From contig NZ_LVCV01000176.1 of the NCBI RefSeq assembly GCF_001647195.1, positions 1 through 50,971 of the forward strand: a stretch of DNA of 50,971 bases. Direction: 5' to 3'. The notes beneath the pieces are model-generated. The model had not been told where the DNA came from. It was given only the letters and a program-made list of their open reading frames with translations, and did not search any database. Positions 49,868 through 50,971 of this stretch are shown one piece after another; position 1 is the stretch's first letter, and each line of letters opens with the position of its first letter. The position numbers were made by a program, and so were the translations under genes. The stretch is from Rhodococcus sp. EPR-157 (GTDB lineage: Bacteria; Actinomycetota; Actinomycetes; Mycobacteriales; Mycobacteriaceae).

Positions 49868-49884
49868 TATATCGACTCGATATA
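49868..49884. promoter_or_regulatory. PadR-type operator dyad upstream of padR-ino1
   Basis: TATATCG-ACT-CGATATA is a perfect seven-base dyad with a three-base spacer, about 66 bases before the PadR ATG, followed by TATGTACATACATA. AT-rich dyads of this type are known PadR sites, and such AT content is rare in this DNA. It probably binds the PadR protein. Confidence 0.65.
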
Positions 49885-49974
49885 TGTACATACATAGCGG
49901 CAAGTGAGGTTGTAAGGACAAAGCCGCAACCCGGCCACGGCGGAACAACGAGCTCGACGATCACCCGATACTTC

Positions 49975-50571
49975 TTGCCGCTGACCATCGAGCCCACGAT
50001 CGACCGATGGGCACGACGCATACACGCAGTCGACGACGGTTGCTGGATCACCTCCGAGCACGACATCCACCGCTGCATTCTCGCCCCAGACGGTGAACTG
50101 AGTGTCGACAGATACACCACCGAGGGCGGCGGAACCAGCGCAGTCCACGAGGGACGGCTGTACCTCCTGGGCTCGACGCGGTCGCACATGATGGATGACC
50201 GGAGGCATGGCCTCGTGCGCACCTACCCGGATGCGCAGCGATTGCGCATGTTGGACGAAGTCGACCGACGCATTGTGCCCGTGGACGGCCCGGCAGATGT
50301 CGCTGCAACGCGCGCAGATCGAGCGACGGGAGCCGACGGCACCCAGTGGTGCGTCGACGGCACGCACACACTACGGCGCATCGGCCCCGACGGCGTGACG
50401 TCGACGATCGACCTCTCGGGTTCAACTTCAACGGGTCCAACTGCAACGGGCCTAACTGAAGTGGGCACTGTTCGATGGACGACACCGGATGCGTTCACCG
50501 ACCCCGCCAACGCGGACGTGGTTGCCCGGATCACCGTGGACGTCTCGCGCTTTCGTCGGAAAGCAGAGTGA
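49975..50571 (+). CDS. Hypothetical protein with beta-propeller-like repeats
   Basis: A 198-residue frame whose only usable start is TTG 49975; no ATG or GTG lies between the upstream in-frame stop (49906) and that codon. DDGCWITSEHDIHRCILAPDGELSVDRY and DGTQWCVDGTHTLRRIGPDGVTSTIDL look like two blades of a beta-propeller or Ig-like repeat pair, each with Cys after a Trp. No signal peptide is seen, but one might be lost if the true start is elsewhere. A 15-bp imperfect tandem repeat at 50425-50454 encodes STGPTATGL. It is not a recognised family. Confidence 0.55.
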   Translation: MPLTIEPTIDRWARRIHAVDDGCWITSEHDIHRCILAPDGELSVDRYTTEGGGTSAVHEGRLYLLGSTRSHMMDDRRHGLVRTYPDAQRLRMLDEVDRRIVPVDGPADVAATRADRATGADGTQWCVDGTHTLRRIGPDGVTSTIDLSGSTSTGPTATGLTEVGTVRWTTPDAFTDPANADVVARITVDVSRFRRKAE

Positions 50572-50596
50572 ATGCTTCGACGAGGCGTCCGGCAGA

Positions 50597-50971
50597 TCAA
50601 GGTGATTCAGGATGGGCCATTCGGACTGACGGGTGATCGAGGTCGTCGTTGTCGAACACCAGGCTCGCACGCTCGGCTGGCCTCACTTCGTCGAGATACA
50701 TCTGTGACGCCGCGTGGTAGCGAACCTTGAATGCGTTGTCTGCCTGCTCGTTTCCGCCGAGCGCCTCCGCGTCGCGAGCTACCCCGCGTCGTCTGGCGAC
50801 GTCGAGCGAAGTGTGAACGAAGATGGTTGTGTCCCACAGGTCGGCGATCTCGGGCTTCTGGAGGAACGTACCGTCGACGATGAGGACCGCGGATTGCTGC
50901 AGTTGGACGGTAGGCTCGTCGACGGGAGTGTCGGAGGCCAAGTCGATTACGGCTCTCGTGTAGCGGTGGTC
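50597..50971 (-). CDS. Uridine kinase-like P-loop protein (N-terminus outside window)
   Basis: The frame runs off the right edge, so the P-loop domain start is missing. The visible C-terminal 124 residues have AVLIVDGTFLQKPEIADLWDTTIFVHTSLDVARRRGVARDAEALGG and KVRYHAASQMYLDEVRPAERASLVFDNDD. This matches the lid and last part of actinobacterial uridine-kinase-like nucleoside kinases: VDGTFL is the Walker-B-like strand, and YHAASQMYLDEVRP the conserved late motif. It would phosphorylate a nucleoside or related alcohol; full assignment needs the missing half. Confidence 0.8.
   Translation of the reverse strand, partial: DHRYTRAVIDLASDTPVDEPTVQLQQSAVLIVDGTFLQKPEIADLWDTTIFVHTSLDVARRRGVARDAEALGGNEQADNAFKVRYHAASQMYLDEVRPAERASLVFDNDDLDHPSVRMAHPESP

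Noticed and set aside
49867-50485. Minus-strand frames overlapping the hypothetical gene at 49975-50571
   Set aside because: They lack ribosome sites and show Arg/Pro/Ser-rich composition typical of shadow frames; the plus-strand product has repeat-like order.

Overview
The window is high-GC actinobacterial DNA, most likely from Rhodococcus or a close relative. Genes are tightly packed with frequent ATGA/GTGA start-stop overlaps and many GTG starts. Several genes are typical of mycolate-producing actinobacteria: leuS, a YqgE/AlgH protein, ino1 preceded by a PadR regulator, a glucosylglycerate hydrolase, a TIGR04338-type metallohydrolase and a SdpI-like protein. From memory, the order yqgE - leuS - ino1 - padR follows Mycobacterium tuberculosis Rv0038 - Rv0041 - Rv0046c - Rv0047c. 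Here about 37 kb of largely accessory, metabolic DNA lies between leuS and ino1, where M. tuberculosis has only a few genes.

Layout. 1-12.6 kb: an ABC-2 drug-type exporter with a coupled XRE regulator, a TetR regulator, yqgE, glutamate decarboxylase, a secreted lipase, a membrane diguanylate cyclase, a DUF1648/SdpI-like membrane pair, leuS and a secretory lipase. 12.6-15.5 kb: an NRPS-type thioesterase that looks catalytically degenerate, a glutaminase-STAS protein and a TetR regulator. 15.5-26.2 kb: a divergent catabolic cluster. The minus arm encodes HyuA, HyuB fused to an acetone-carboxylase-gamma-like zinc domain, an aryl-acid adenylating ligase and an aryl-CoA-type flavin monooxygenase, followed by the TetR gene. 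The plus arm encodes maleate isomerase, a VOC metalloenzyme, an 81-residue unknown and an alpha/beta hydrolase. The shared promoter region carries a 23-bp inverted pair (22/23 matches) with one arm near each transcription unit.

26.2-33.4 kb: PPOX-class protein, GNAT acetyltransferase with an in-frame 15-bp minisatellite, SDR, DinB-like protein, glucosylglycerate hydrolase, a second, intact thioesterase and a Tat/lipoprotein PhoX-type phosphatase. 33.5-40.6 kb, all minus strand: a polar amino-acid ABC importer with a terminator-like hairpin and a possible 47-residue small ORF upstream, an LLM oxidoreductase, a metallohydrolase, a histidine kinase with a degenerate partner and no response regulator, and a DUF2786 protein. 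40.8-44.2 kb: a disaccharide ABC importer (lipoprotein, two permeases, a 58-residue membrane protein, no ATPase) with a 37-nt perfect palindrome at the start of the first permease. 44.4-48.0 kb: TetR regulator divergent from an epoxide-hydrolase-like enzyme, a PF10118-type metal-dependent hydrolase and a ferredoxin reductase. 48.1-51 kb: ino1, padR, a hypothetical protein and a truncated uridine-kinase-like gene.

A dispersed 70-100 bp palindromic element occurs four times, always just downstream of stop codons and three times between convergent genes. I saw no rRNA, tRNA, CRISPR array, transposase, integrase or phage gene. The best candidates for undescribed biology are the hyu/maleate-isomerase cluster, the DUF2786 - kinase pair - metallohydrolase unit, the dispersed palindromes and the palindrome in the sugar-permease gene.
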